9,080 bases of DNA from an uncultured Allomuricauda sp. (GCA_937911965.1 CALDPL010000298.1:1-9080), one strand, 5' to 3'; shown: positions 1-7,453, counted from the stretch's first letter. Notes: a model not told the origin generated them from the sequence alone. Numbers and translations: made by a program.

Positions 1-21
1 CGGGGTCCTGCTCGTAGAGGT

Positions 22-1685
22 TCATGACGGTCTGGACGGTGGCGGCGCCGCGTTCGAAGGCCGGTCGATGGTGTCACGGCTCGCGGGGCGGGCGCCGAAG
101 TGCCAGTTGATTCGGGTTTCGAGTATGTCCACCACGATGTGGCCCCGTTCGGTCTTATTGGCAAAGCCGTGCCAGATGCTGTTCTCGATAAAGGGCTGCA
201 AGATCAGGGGCGGCACCTTGAGCCGCTCCACCTCCAGGCCCTCTTCAACCTGAATGGCATGGGCAAACCTTCCGGGTTGCCGCTTGGCCTCAACTTGAAG
301 GTAAAGTTCTATAAAATAAAGTTCATCTTCCAAGGGAATTTCCCTGAATTCCGAGTTTTCAAGGACCTTGCGCACCAATTTGGCGAACTTGCCCAGATAG
401 TCCAGGGCCGTCCCGGTATCGTTCTTAAGGATATAGTCCCCAATCGAGTTTAGGGAATTGAAGATGAAGTGGGGGCTCATTTGGGCCCTAAGGGCCTTGA
501 GCTCCGTTTCCGAAACCAGGGCCCTGAACTCGGCATCCATTTTTTGTTCCAGGGCATCCCTTCTTCTTTTGTACAATACAAAACCCAGGGCCGAGGCGAG
601 CAGCAGTCCCCCACCCCCGATCAGGGAGGCCCTTTTTATGGTGGCTTGGCGGCCGATCTCCTGCTGTGCCAAGCTCCGTTCCCGCTCAAAATCAAACTCC
701 ATCTGCTTTCTGTTGACCTCCACCCTTCGGTTCTGTCCGTTGAGGCTGTCCTTGAAGGCAGAGAACCTCTTATAGGCCTCAAGGGCCTTGGGATACTCTT
801 CCCGGGCGGTGTACAGATCGGCCAGGGTGCCCCAGGCAGACCTTTGCAGAAAGAGGTTCCCCGAGGCCTCACTGAGTTCCAGGGCCGCCTTGGCATAGTG
901 TTCGGCCCTGTCGTATTCCCCCTTCCACAAATAGGCCATGGAAGCATTGGCATAGGCCGTGGGCCGTACGAATTCTATCCCGTATTCCTCTATAAGGGCC
1001 AAACTTCCATTGGCGGAAACCAGAGCGGAATCCAATTGGCCGTTTTGTCCATAGATCAGGGATAGATTGCTGTAAAGATTGGCCCTATAGGTCGGGTTTT
1101 CCTTGGTCAATTCCAATTTTAGTGCCCTGTTGTAAAAGTATATCGCGGAATCCAATTGGCCCAGGGAACCATATATATTGGCCATGTTCGCCGTGGCGGT
1201 GAGTTCCAGGCCGCTGTCATTGGCCAATACCCTTTTAAAATAATCCAGGGCCTTGCCGTATTCCTCCTGTTCGTAGTACAGGGTGCCAATTCCCCCGTAT
1301 ATGCTCCACCCCAGGGCTTTCAGGGAGGGATTCCCTTCCATGACGGAAAGGGCATTGTGATAGGCCTCTTGGGCCTTGTAGGGATTGGAAAAGGAATATT
1401 GGTGTATCAAGGCCAGCCTTTCGTGGGCCATCATGGTCCCTTTGCCGTACTGAAGCTCCTTGGCAAGCTCGAGGGTCTTTTGTCCAAAGTCCAACAGACC
1501 GCTGTCCGAAGGGTGGGCGAAGAGCGCCTTTTTGGCATAGAGGTTTCTCAAATCCACCAAGGCCGTGTCGGGAACCGTCCGGGCCTCGATCAAGAGGGAA
1601 AGTGAATCCAGTTCCTCTTGCAGTTGTTGTGCGGGGCGGGGAGCCCCAGGCATATTAGAAACAACAGGCAGAGGGTGAATTTCAT
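22..1685 (-). CDS. TPR-containing LytS-family sensor histidine kinase, frame disrupted
   Basis: Membrane sensor kinase of the LytS/YehU type (His_kinase family), expected to phosphorylate a LytTR-type response regulator not seen here. A periplasmic stretch of about six TPRs (roughly bases 1434-742, with motifs such as GQLDSA and EYGKALDYF) leads to a charged linker, one transmembrane helix (about 633-562, ending YKRRR) and the kinase core. The phospho-acceptor motif SPHFIFNSLNSI has its His codon at 469-471. The N box QPFIENSIWHG has its Asn codon at 181-183. The signal peptide MKFTLCLLFLICLGLPAP starts at 1685 but lies in a different frame from the TPRs. One missing base in the C-run at 1633-1641 would give LPAPAQQLQEE. 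An upstream ATG at 1730 is in the signal-peptide frame. The TPR frame is open back to a TTG at 1761, with an unconvincing N-terminus. Its stop is at 22-24, but the expected DxGxG ATP-binding box is absent, so a second disruption is likely. It could be a pseudogene or a gene with sequencing errors. Confidence 0.8.
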
Positions 1686-1833
1686 ATGAAAGGGGTTTGG
1701 TCGGGTTTTCAGGCCGTTGAAAATACGCATTTTCAAAAAAAATAATCGGATGTCGACACAAAATAGGCCAAAACGGGCATTAAATAAGGGGTGCTTCCAC
1801 AAAAGCAGCTGTGGGAATAACTTAGGGGGGAAT

Positions 1834-2529
1834 ATGGATCGATACCCCTGGAATATGGAACCACAACGCATCACAACCCACATCAAAAGACCGGAAAAGC
1901 TGAATTTTGACAGCAGTGGCAATTTGGCGGTACCCTTGGTCCTGTCGCCCCTGATGGTGGGAATCGCCTTTGTATTATTGATGGCCTTGGGGGGATGTTC
2001 CCGGGATGGGAGCGGGATTCCCAATGGAACCTCAGGGGACTATTATTTTAAGTTCCAGGTGGACGGGGTACAGCACTCCTACCCTTTTGCCCCGGAAACC
2101 CAAATCAACCTTACGGGCATCCTGGATCACGGTCGGGATTCAGGCCTTTATGCGATGAACGTGGCGGGGATCAGGGACATTGGCGAAACGGTGCCCCGCA
2201 ATCGGGTCATCATCTTCATTGGGGAGTACGGGCAGATCAAGGCCGGGGCCCCCTACTCCAATTTCCCGGTCCAACAGGGGGAAGGCCCCCATTCCATCTT
2301 CCAGTTGAGCTATTTCGACGGGCAGGGGAATATCCATACCGCGGCCAACAATACCCATGCTACATCCCTATACGATAAGGCCACCGTGAGCTTCTCCGAA
2401 ATTGCCCCGGACCATATAAGCGGGACCTTTTCAGGGACGCTAAAATGGTATGACGCCAGTGGGGGGAGCGTGGTTTTGATGGGCAGTGTTGAAATTGGGC
2501 GGGGCAGCTTTAAGGTACCACGGCATTAA
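1834..2529 (+). CDS. Putative lipoprotein, beta-rich, unrecognised family
   Basis: I do not recognise a named family. With the ATG at 1834 the product has 231 residues. A hydrophobic stretch (about residues 31-54) ends in the lipobox ALGGC, so Cys55 would be lipidated. The following 176 residues are polar, rich in Gly, Ser and aromatics, and look like a beta-sandwich. The end (ISGTFSGTL, then GSVEIGRGSFKV) resembles the last strands of many small Bacteroidota surface lipoproteins. The start is uncertain. I chose 1834 because AGGGGGG precedes it closely, but ATGs at 1855 and 1954 are also in frame. The 1954 start gives a normal-length signal sequence (MVGIAFVLLMALGGC) but has no basic residue before the hydrophobic part. 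The frame is also open back to 1717, which would overlap the divergent kinase. Its role is unknown; it is probably anchored in the cell envelope. Confidence 0.72.
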   Translation: MDRYPWNMEPQRITTHIKRPEKLNFDSSGNLAVPLVLSPLMVGIAFVLLMALGGCSRDGSGIPNGTSGDYYFKFQVDGVQHSYPFAPETQINLTGILDHGRDSGLYAMNVAGIRDIGETVPRNRVIIFIGEYGQIKAGAPYSNFPVQQGEGPHSIFQLSYFDGQGNIHTAANNTHATSLYDKATVSFSEIAPDHISGTFSGTLKWYDASGGSVVLMGSVEIGRGSFKVPRH

Positions 2530-2536
2530 GGAAGGT

Positions 2537-2608
2537 CCCCGTCCGGGGTCAAATCAAATAGGGGGTGTCCAAAAACTCCCCCTAGGGGGTTTTGGGTTCT
2601 GTTTTTTT
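2537..2608 (+). terminator. Possible terminator region with competing G/C hairpins
   Basis: Just after the lipoprotein stop there are three short GC hairpin options: CCCC/GGGG around 2537-2548, GGGGG at 2561-2565 with CCCCC at 2578-2582, and the same CCCCC with GGGGG at 2585-2589. TTTT follows at 2590-2593 and a run of seven T at 2602-2608. The last hairpin has a very tight loop and the longer T-run is about 12 bases away, so this is only a plausible terminator between the two lipoprotein genes. Confidence 0.35.
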
Positions 2609-2637
2609 CGCATTAATTTCACCCCCAACCAAAATCA

Positions 2638-3348
2638 ATGGACATGAGACGAATACTATTGTGCGTTTTGACCCTCCAACTGGTGGCATGCGCAGAGCTA
2701 CAACAGGTGGTGAACCAATTGCCACAGACCGGTATGGGCATCGGGAATGCCGAGATTGCCCAAGGACTCAGGGAGGCCCTCAACCAGGGCATTGATAGGC
2801 AGGTGGGCAAGCTTGCGGGGGAAAATGGTTTTTTTGGCAACCAATTGGTGAAGATCATGTTGCCCGAGGAACTTCAAAAAGTGGACAGGACCTTAAGGGA
2901 CATCGGATTGGGAAGCCTGGCCGATGAAGGGCTGAAGATCCTGAACCGGGCCGCGGAGGATGCTGTGGGGACGGCCACCCCGATCTTCGTGGATGCCGTA
3001 AAGGGAATCACCTTTGACGATGCCAAAGAGATCTTGATGGGCCCGGACAATGCGGCGACCCAATACCTGCAGCGCTCCACCAAGGCCCAACTCTACGACA
3101 AATTCAACCCGATCATCAAAAATTCCTTTCAAAAAGTGGGGGCCGATCAAATCTGGACCAACATCATCACCAGGTACAACAACCTGCCCTTAACGGCCAA
3201 TGTGAACCCTGATTTGACGGACTATACGACCAATGAGGCCTTGGCCGGCGTATATACCATGATCGCAGTTGAGGAAAAAGAAATCAGGACAAAAGTTGCC
3301 TCTAGGACCACAGACCTGTTAAGAAAAGTGTTCTCAATTCAAGATTAA
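2638..3348 (+). CDS. DUF4197 family lipoprotein
   Basis: A 236-residue product that I recognise as DUF4197, a family of exported proteins of unknown function common in Bacteroidota and Proteobacteria. It begins with a lipoprotein signal (MDMRRILLCVLTLQLVAC, lipobox LVAC, Cys18). The body is mostly helical and carries family-like segments: EIAQGLREALNQGI near residue 40, LPEELQKVDRTLRDIGLG near 80, the FDDAKEIL segment near 125, and a C-terminal LTDYTTNEALAGVY followed by a basic helix. Length and start fit the family. A second in-frame ATG at 2644 is an equally good start. It sits alone on the plus strand, 108 bases after the upstream lipoprotein gene, and its message may run to the terminator at 3522-3548. 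The biochemical function is not known. Confidence 0.9.
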   Translation: MDMRRILLCVLTLQLVACAELQQVVNQLPQTGMGIGNAEIAQGLREALNQGIDRQVGKLAGENGFFGNQLVKIMLPEELQKVDRTLRDIGLGSLADEGLKILNRAAEDAVGTATPIFVDAVKGITFDDAKEILMGPDNAATQYLQRSTKAQLYDKFNPIIKNSFQKVGADQIWTNIITRYNNLPLTANVNPDLTDYTTNEALAGVYTMIAVEEKEIRTKVASRTTDLLRKVFSIQD

Positions 3349-3381
3349 TCATAAATTTTCTATAATAATGCAATATAAAAA

Positions 3382-3411
3382 TTTGAAGTTCGTTATAAAT
3401 TCAATAAATTG
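3382..3411 (+). promoter_or_regulatory. Bacteroidota-type promoter candidate
   Basis: TTTG at 3382-3385 is followed after exactly 19 bases by TAAATTG at 3405-3411. This is close to the Bacteroidota sigma-factor pattern TTTG-N19-TAnnTTTG, one T short in the -7 element. It lies in AT-rich DNA, where chance matches are common. Transcription would start near 3418. Confidence 0.3.
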
Positions 3412-3417
3412 AGGGCA

Positions 3418-3548
3418 AATATAACATATCCCTAATGTTATTTTAACCTCTTCCTTAGGGTTAATAAGGAGTTTTGCAACGAGTGAATTATCTGAGTTAG
3501 CATTTTTTGAGTTAGTTAGTTAAAACCGGTGTCCCCACCGGTTTTTTT
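3418..3548 (+). ncRNA. Candidate small non-coding RNA or long 3' UTR
   Basis: About 130 bases lie between the candidate promoter and the strong intrinsic terminator. They have no ORF worth reporting; the ATG at 3434 meets a stop after two more codons. Two overlapping inverted repeats could form alternative hairpins before the terminator stem. It may be an independent sRNA, or simply the 3' UTR of the DUF4197 message. No known RNA family was recognised. Confidence 0.25.
3522..3548 (+). terminator. Strong intrinsic terminator
   Basis: A near-perfect stem, AAAACCGGTG (3522-3531) and CACCGGTTTT (3536-3545), closes a TCCC loop, and the T-run continues to 3548. It serves plus-strand transcription from DUF4197 or a small RNA. 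The A-run on its left side gives it weaker terminator character on the minus strand, where it could stop read-through from pyrF. Confidence 0.88.
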
Positions 3549-3692
3549 GTGCCCGGTACAGAAAGTTGATTTTTCGAAAAAAAGGGACTTCTTTTGCAAG
3601 GTTCAGGGCCCAGAACGTTAAATATTAGATAAAATACCTGATTTTTAGTCATATACCCAACAAGCCAAAATCCATCCCGCCTGATTTGGACG

Positions 3693-3700
3693 TATCTTTG
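3693..3700 (+). promoter_or_regulatory. Promoter -7 element for the 62-residue gene
   Basis: TATCTTTG is an exact match to the Bacteroidota -7 consensus TAnnTTTG and lies 21 bases before the ATG at 3722, so the leader would be very short. No good TTTG lies at the usual distance upstream, so only half of the promoter is supported. Confidence 0.45.
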
Positions 3701-3721
3701 ATATATAACAAATCTCGGATC

Positions 3722-3910
3722 ATGAACAATCAAAATTGCAAGGTTGGGGCAGCTACCCCGATTACCAGTGGGGCCCAGGCAATCCAGGTCCTGGAAGAAA
3801 TGTATCGGAATTTTATGGAAAAGTCGGCCAATGAGGCCAATGCCCATCTGGGCGAGTTTTTCAAAAGAAAGGCCCAAGGGTTCAAAAAGGTATTGGAAAG
3901 TCTTTCCTAA
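3722..3910 (+). CDS. Small hypothetical protein, 62 residues
   Basis: I do not recognise it. The product begins [15 protein letters not shown] and continues as a predicted amphipathic helical segment rich in Glu, Lys and Phe ([16 protein letters not shown], then [19 protein letters not shown]). It has no signal peptide or transmembrane segment, so it is probably cytoplasmic. I prefer the ATG at 3722 over the upstream in-frame ATG at 3686, because an exact -7 promoter element lies at 3693-3700, inside the longer version. Its stop codon interlocks with that of convergent pyrF. A helical regulator or nucleoid-associated role is possible but not shown. It may be a conserved small gene of this lineage or a chance ORF. 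Confidence 0.55.
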   Translation: MNNQNCKVGAATPITSGAQAIQVLEEMYRNFMEKSANEANAHLGEFFKRKAQGFKKVLESLS

Positions 3911-4731
3911 GCCCCATGCCTTTGAAGTTCCCTTTCCATTTCCCTTTGGATCTCCAATGCACCCAATGCCGCCTTCTCGGCAAAATCCTCCGTGTCCGAA
4001 GCATAGATGATTCCCCGGGAAGAGTTCACCAACAGTCCCACATTATCATTCATCCCATATCTGCAGACCTCGGATAGGCTTCCACCCTGTGCCCCCACCC
4101 CGGGGACCAATAAAAAGCTGTCCGGGACCAATTCCCGTACCTCCTTTAAAAAAGATGCCTTTGTGGCCCCCACCACATACATCAGCCGTTCCGCCCCCTT
4201 ATAGGTCCGGGAGGTGGCCAAAACTTCCTTGAACAGTTCCCGTTCCCCCAATTTTTGGGTCTGGAAATCAAAGGCACCGGGGTTGGAGGTCAGGGCCAAC
4301 AATATGGCATGTCGGTCCTCGTACTCCAAAAAGGGCTCCACCGAATCCCTTCCCATATAGGGGGCAATGGTCAGGGAATCAAAACCCATGTCCCCAAAAA
4401 AGGCCTTGGCATAGCTGTTGGAGGTGTTTCCGATGTCCCCCCGTTTTGCATCGGCAATGGTGAACTGTTCCGGATAATTGCTGTTCAGATAGTCCATGGT
4501 ACGCTCCAGGGACCGCCAACCCTTGGCCCCCTGGGCCTCGTAAAAGGCCAGATTGGGCTTATAGGCAACGCAGTGGGCCTGGGTGGCCTCGATGATGGCC
4601 CTGTTGAATTCAAAGATGGGGTCCTCGCCTCCCAATAGATGTTTGGGGATCCTGTCCAGGTCGGTGTCCAGCCCGACACAGAGGAAGGACTTCTTTTTGC
4701 GTATCTGATGGACGAGCTGTTCTATTTTCAT
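3907..4731 (-). CDS. pyrF: Orotidine 5'-phosphate decarboxylase, type 2
   Basis: Catalyses decarboxylation of OMP to UMP, the last step of de novo pyrimidine synthesis, in the cytoplasm. The 274-residue length and motifs fit the longer type 2 subfamily. [14 protein letters not shown] (residues 17-30) carries the substrate-binding Asp. [10 protein letters not shown] (56-65) follows. The catalytic [15 protein letters not shown] (94-108) includes the Asp-Lys pair. [11 protein letters not shown] (207-217) and [10 protein letters not shown] (235-244) form the phosphate-binding end of the TIM barrel. No key residue is missing. It lies 32 bases after prfA on the same strand, almost certainly co-transcribed. 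I recall prfA-pyrF adjacency as common in flavobacteria. The stop codon overlaps that of the facing small gene, so no dedicated terminator lies between them. Confidence 0.97.
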   Translation of the reverse strand: MKIEQLVHQIRKKKSFLCVGLDTDLDRIPKHLLGGEDPIFEFNRAIIEATQAHCVAYKPNLAFYEAQGAKGWRSLERTMDYLNSNYPEQFTIADAKRGDIGNTSNSYAKAFFGDMGFDSLTIAPYMGRDSVEPFLEYEDRHAILLALTSNPGAFDFQTQKLGERELFKEVLATSRTYKGAERLMYVVGATKASFLKEVRELVPDSFLLVPGVGAQGGSLSEVCRYGMNDNVGLLVNSSRGIIYASDTEDFAEKAALGALEIQREMERELQRHGA

Positions 4732-4763
4732 GTCATGGGTGTCAAGGGGACGATGCGTTCGTT

Positions 4764-5840
4764 TTAAAAGATCTCCGAGGCTTCCTTGAGCCGTTCCGTA
4801 TTGTCCACCAACATCAGTTCATCGATGATTTTTTGGATATCCCCGTTCATTATGTTCTGAAGATCGTAGAGGGTCAGGCCGATCCTGTGGTCGGTGACCC
4901 TGCCCTGGGGATAGTTGTAGGTCCTGATCTTCGCGCTGCGGTCCCCACTGCTCACCTGGGAATTCCGTTTGGCGGCATCCTCTGCCTGTTTCTTGGCCAA
5001 TTCCATATCGTACAACCTGGAGCGCAGTACGCGAAAGGCCTTGTCCTTGTTCTTGTGCTGGGACTTTTCATCCTGGCACTGGGCCACCAAACCGGTGGGA
5101 AGGTGGGTCAATCGCACCGCGGAATAGGTGGTGTTGACTGATTGTCCCCCGGGGCCCGAGGAACAGAAGTAATCGATCCGCACCTCCTTGGGGTCGATCT
5201 GGATGTCGAACTCCTCGGCCTCGGGGATCACCATCACGGTGGCGGCACTGGTGTGCACCCGGCCCTGGGTCTCGGTCTGGGGCACCCGCTGGACCCTATG
5301 GACCCCGGCCTCGAATTTCAGGGTTCCGTACACATCTTCCCCGCTGACCTCAAAATGGATCTCCTTATACCCCCCGCTGGTACCCTCACTGAGGTCGATC
5401 ACATTGGTTTTCCAGCCTTTGGATTCACAGTATTTGGTGTACATCCTAAACAGGTCCCCCGCAAAGATACTGGCCTCATCGCCGCCTGTCCCCGCCCTGA
5501 TCTCCATGACAACATCCTTGGCGTCCTCGGGGTCCTTGGGAATCAGAAGGAATTTGATTTCCTCCTCCAAGGGGGGCAGGGCCTCTTTGGCCTCCTCCAA
5601 CTGCATCTTGGCCATTTCCAACATTTCGGAATCGCCGCCATCGGACATGATCTGTTCCGCTTCCTCCATATTGTTCACAAGCGTCAAATAGGCCTCCCGT
5701 TTTTCGACCAACAATTTCAATTCCTTGTATTCCTTGTTCAGTTTTATGTACCGTTGTTGATCGGAAATGACATGGGGCTGGATGATAAGGTCGGAAACCT
5801 CATCAAAACGTTGCTTTACGATATTGAGTTTATCAAGCAT
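4764..5840 (-). CDS. prfA: Peptide chain release factor 1
   Basis: Class I release factor that recognises UAA and UAG stop codons on the ribosome and triggers peptidyl-tRNA hydrolysis. The 358-residue length is normal. A helical domain 1 is followed by [18 protein letters not shown] (113-130), the codon-recognition PxT motif (Pro187-Gln-Thr189, within [18 protein letters not shown]) and the catalytic GGQ (231-233, in [17 protein letters not shown]). [15 protein letters not shown] (254-268) is typical of RF1. The PxT motif, rather than SPF, separates it from RF2. Many readthrough ORFs on the opposite strand are its shadows. It starts 67 bases after DUF3570 and may be expressed both by read-through and from its own weak promoter. 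Confidence 0.98.
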   Translation of the reverse strand: MLDKLNIVKQRFDEVSDLIIQPHVISDQQRYIKLNKEYKELKLLVEKREAYLTLVNNMEEAEQIMSDGGDSEMLEMAKMQLEEAKEALPPLEEEIKFLLIPKDPEDAKDVVMEIRAGTGGDEASIFAGDLFRMYTKYCESKGWKTNVIDLSEGTSGGYKEIHFEVSGEDVYGTLKFEAGVHRVQRVPQTETQGRVHTSAATVMVIPEAEEFDIQIDPKEVRIDYFCSSGPGGQSVNTTYSAVRLTHLPTGLVAQCQDEKSQHKNKDKAFRVLRSRLYDMELAKKQAEDAAKRNSQVSSGDRSAKIRTYNYPQGRVTDHRIGLTLYDLQNIMNGDIQKIIDELMLVDNTERLKEASEIF

Positions 5841-5862
5841 AGATCGATCTACATTAAGATGG

Positions 5863-5900
5863 CGAATTTACAATTTTTTCACTGGATTCCCTTCCAACAA
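5863..5900 (-). promoter_or_regulatory. Weak promoter candidate for prfA-pyrF
   Basis: Reading the minus strand, TTGTTG (5900-5895) is followed after 24 bases by TAAATTCG (5870-5863), one mismatch from TAnnTTTG. The spacing is longer than usual. It sits in the 67-base gap before prfA, 22 bases from the start codon. No terminator hairpin is visible in this gap, so read-through from the DUF3570 operon is also possible. Confidence 0.28.
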
Positions 5901-5907
5901 TATGGGT

Positions 5908-7227
5908 TCAATTGCCCATAAAGGTGGTCCCCAGACTTACGATAAAGGCGGAGAGGCCATCGCTGCGGTCGTAATGGCCCAATCGAAGGTCAATGGTCTT
6001 GAGCCCAAAACCCAGTAGGCCGGTCGAGCCCATCAGATCCCTATACTGCAATCCAAGGCCGTATTGGTGGGCCTCGAAGGCCGAAAGGTCATGGTCTGAA
6101 GTGTAATATTCGTAGGTGGAAAGCGCCCCTTCCTTGGGGTAAAAATGATCTGTGGCGCTCTGGCTGTAAAACCGATAATTGGGGTAGAGGCCAAAACTGT
6201 CGGTCAACCTCAGGGGAACTTCCAGACTGGCGGTATGGGAGCTGATTCCCCAATCGTCCCAATAGTAACGGTAATAGGACCTCAGCACCACCAAATCCCC
6301 TAGGTAGTAGTTCAGCCTTCCCCCAATGGGAACCTTCAATCGGCGATCCGGCAAACGCTCCACATCGTCCGCCAATTGGAACAGGTCGATATGGAAATCC
6401 TCAAAATCACTGAAGTGGACCCTGTGGAAGGGGGTGCTCAACAGTCCCTGTTGGGAGACCAGGTCCACGAAGAGGGAACCCTGGAGTTTTTTGCCCAAAA
6501 CCTGGGATACGGAAAGGGAAAGGGAATAGGAGTTCCGGTTCTCCCTTTCAAAAGGGACAAAGATTGGGGCATAGGTTCCGTTGCCACTTACCCGATCGTC
6601 AAAAAAGCCCTCCCGGAGCTCAATGGGGTAGCGGGCGTTCCACTTGTCCAGGAATACCTGTCCCCCCAAGGTCAATTCGGTGCTCCTCTCGTTGAAGAGC
6701 CTGCTGTAGCTTCCCCCAAAACCTATGGAATAATAATCGTATTCCGTTGAAAAGTAGGCATTGGCCGTCCAAATGCCGTTGCGATCTGGGGTCCTGTGGC
6801 TGTATGTGGGATTGATATAGGTCAGCATATCCTTTCTCGATTCCCCCGAGGAGGCGTCGAAGGGCGTCACGGTCAAGGCGCTTCCGTCCAAGGGGTTCAC
6901 ATTGCTCGAGGAGGCCGAGGTATAGGCGGAGATTCCGACATCCACGGTGAGCACGTCATTTTCGTTCATGGGAATCCGAAGCACTATACTCGAGGAGGCA
7001 TCGGTCAGGGCCTGGGTGCCCTCTCCCCCGGTGACCGCGGCATGCTTCCCGTCCTGGTCGTAATAGCTGAACAGCAGGTCGACCTCCGAGGTCTCCAATA
7101 CCCTTTTTTGATAGGAGTTGTCCGTCATCTGGGACCAAAGGGAGCCACAGGGAAAAAGCAGCGGCAATAGCAGCCCTACCAGGAATTCGATTCCCTGTGG
7201 GGACCGGTAAGGGGTCCCTTTGCCCAT
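5908..7227 (-). CDS. DUF3570 protein, predicted outer-membrane beta-barrel
   Basis: A 439-residue exported protein of the DUF3570 family. Its function is unestablished, but the repeated aromatic alternating strands (for example STEYDYYSIGFGGSYSRLF and VVLRSYYRYYWDDWG) suggest an outer-membrane barrel. The signal peptide covers residues 1-33 (FLVGLLLPLLFP, then SLWSQ). The mature N-terminus carries the family hallmark HAAVTGGEGTQALTD (62-76), followed by Ser-rich SAYTSASSS (100-108) and DASSGES (124-130), which resemble ApbE flavinylation sites. I chose the start at 7227 because it falls 7 bases after the DUF4266 stop and gives a clean signal peptide. The frame is open further upstream to 7326, but that would overlap DUF4266. 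It is the last gene of the redox cassette. Confidence 0.9.
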   Translation of the reverse strand: MGKGTPYRSPQGIEFLVGLLLPLLFPCGSLWSQMTDNSYQKRVLETSEVDLLFSYYDQDGKHAAVTGGEGTQALTDASSSIVLRIPMNENDVLTVDVGISAYTSASSSNVNPLDGSALTVTPFDASSGESRKDMLTYINPTYSHRTPDRNGIWTANAYFSTEYDYYSIGFGGSYSRLFNERSTELTLGGQVFLDKWNARYPIELREGFFDDRVSGNGTYAPIFVPFERENRNSYSLSLSVSQVLGKKLQGSLFVDLVSQQGLLSTPFHRVHFSDFEDFHIDLFQLADDVERLPDRRLKVPIGGRLNYYLGDLVVLRSYYRYYWDDWGISSHTASLEVPLRLTDSFGLYPNYRFYSQSATDHFYPKEGALSTYEYYTSDHDLSAFEAHQYGLGLQYRDLMGSTGLLGFGLKTIDLRLGHYDRSDGLSAFIVSLGTTFMGN

Positions 7228-7234
7228 CTTTTGT

Positions 7235-7444
7235 TCAATTGCAGCCACAGCCCCCGCCCGTTTTACCTCCATTGGCCCCGGCGGCCGCTTCCCTATAGAT
7301 TTGAAAGTTGGTCTCGAATCGTTCACTGGACCTGGCCCCCAACTGCATATCCGGATCGTTGAGGTATACCTTGTCGTACTCCCTGAGGGTAACGCAGGAG
7401 CTGGTGGACAATAACAAAAAAACGATCAAGGCGGCTTTTACCAT
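7235..7444 (-). CDS. DUF4266 small lipoprotein
   Basis: A 69-residue lipoprotein of the DUF4266 family. The signal MVKAALIVFLLLSTSSC ends in a lipobox-like STSSC with Cys17 as the lipid site. The mature part is short (LREYDKVYLNDPDMQLG, then an Arg/Glu-rich helix) and finishes with a Gly-rich tail, GANGGKTGGGCGCN. The two terminal cysteines in GCGCN look like a family signature and could bind metal or form a disulfide; this is inference. It sits 9 bases after apbE and 7 bases before DUF3570, consistent with an obligate partner of the barrel. Function is unknown. Confidence 0.92.
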   Translation of the reverse strand: MVKAALIVFLLLSTSSCVTLREYDKVYLNDPDMQLGARSSERFETNFQIYREAAAGANGGKTGGGCGCN

Positions 7445-7453
7445 GGACCAAAT

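Larger units (their letters stand above)
3349..3721. other. AT-rich intergenic region of about 370 bases
   Basis: This gap is much richer in A/T than the GC-rich coding DNA on either side and has no credible ORF. It holds a promoter-like pair (3382-3411), overlapping short inverted repeats (CCCTAA 3430-3435 with TTAGGG 3455-3460, and TTAACC 3443-3448 with GGTTAA 3459-3464), a repeated TGAGTTAG (3493-3500 and 3508-3515), the strong terminator at 3522-3548, a small TTTTTCGAAAAA palindrome near 3568-3580, and the promoter element before the 62-residue gene. Confidence 0.8.

Noticed and set aside
469..1065. Plus-strand open frame of 198 codons opposite the sensor kinase
   Set aside because: Antisense shadow of the TPR/kinase coding frame; Gly/Pro/Leu-rich translation without domain features.
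1025..1161. A 17-base direct repeat, 1025-1041 and 1145-1161
   Set aside because: The copies are exactly 120 bases (40 codons) apart and encode the same GQLDSA helix motif in neighbouring TPR units, so protein repeat structure explains it.
1590..2024. Minus-strand open frame of 144 codons overlapping the kinase start and the lipoprotein gene
   Set aside because: Its only meaningful part is the displaced kinase signal peptide; the rest is antisense to the lipoprotein gene.
3568..3580. Palindrome TTTTTCGAAAAA
   Set aside because: Too short and AT-rich to support an operator or terminator by itself.
5142..5921. Long plus-strand open frame of 259 codons opposite prfA
   Set aside because: It lies antisense to a clear release factor 1 gene, has shadow-like composition and no recognisable motif.
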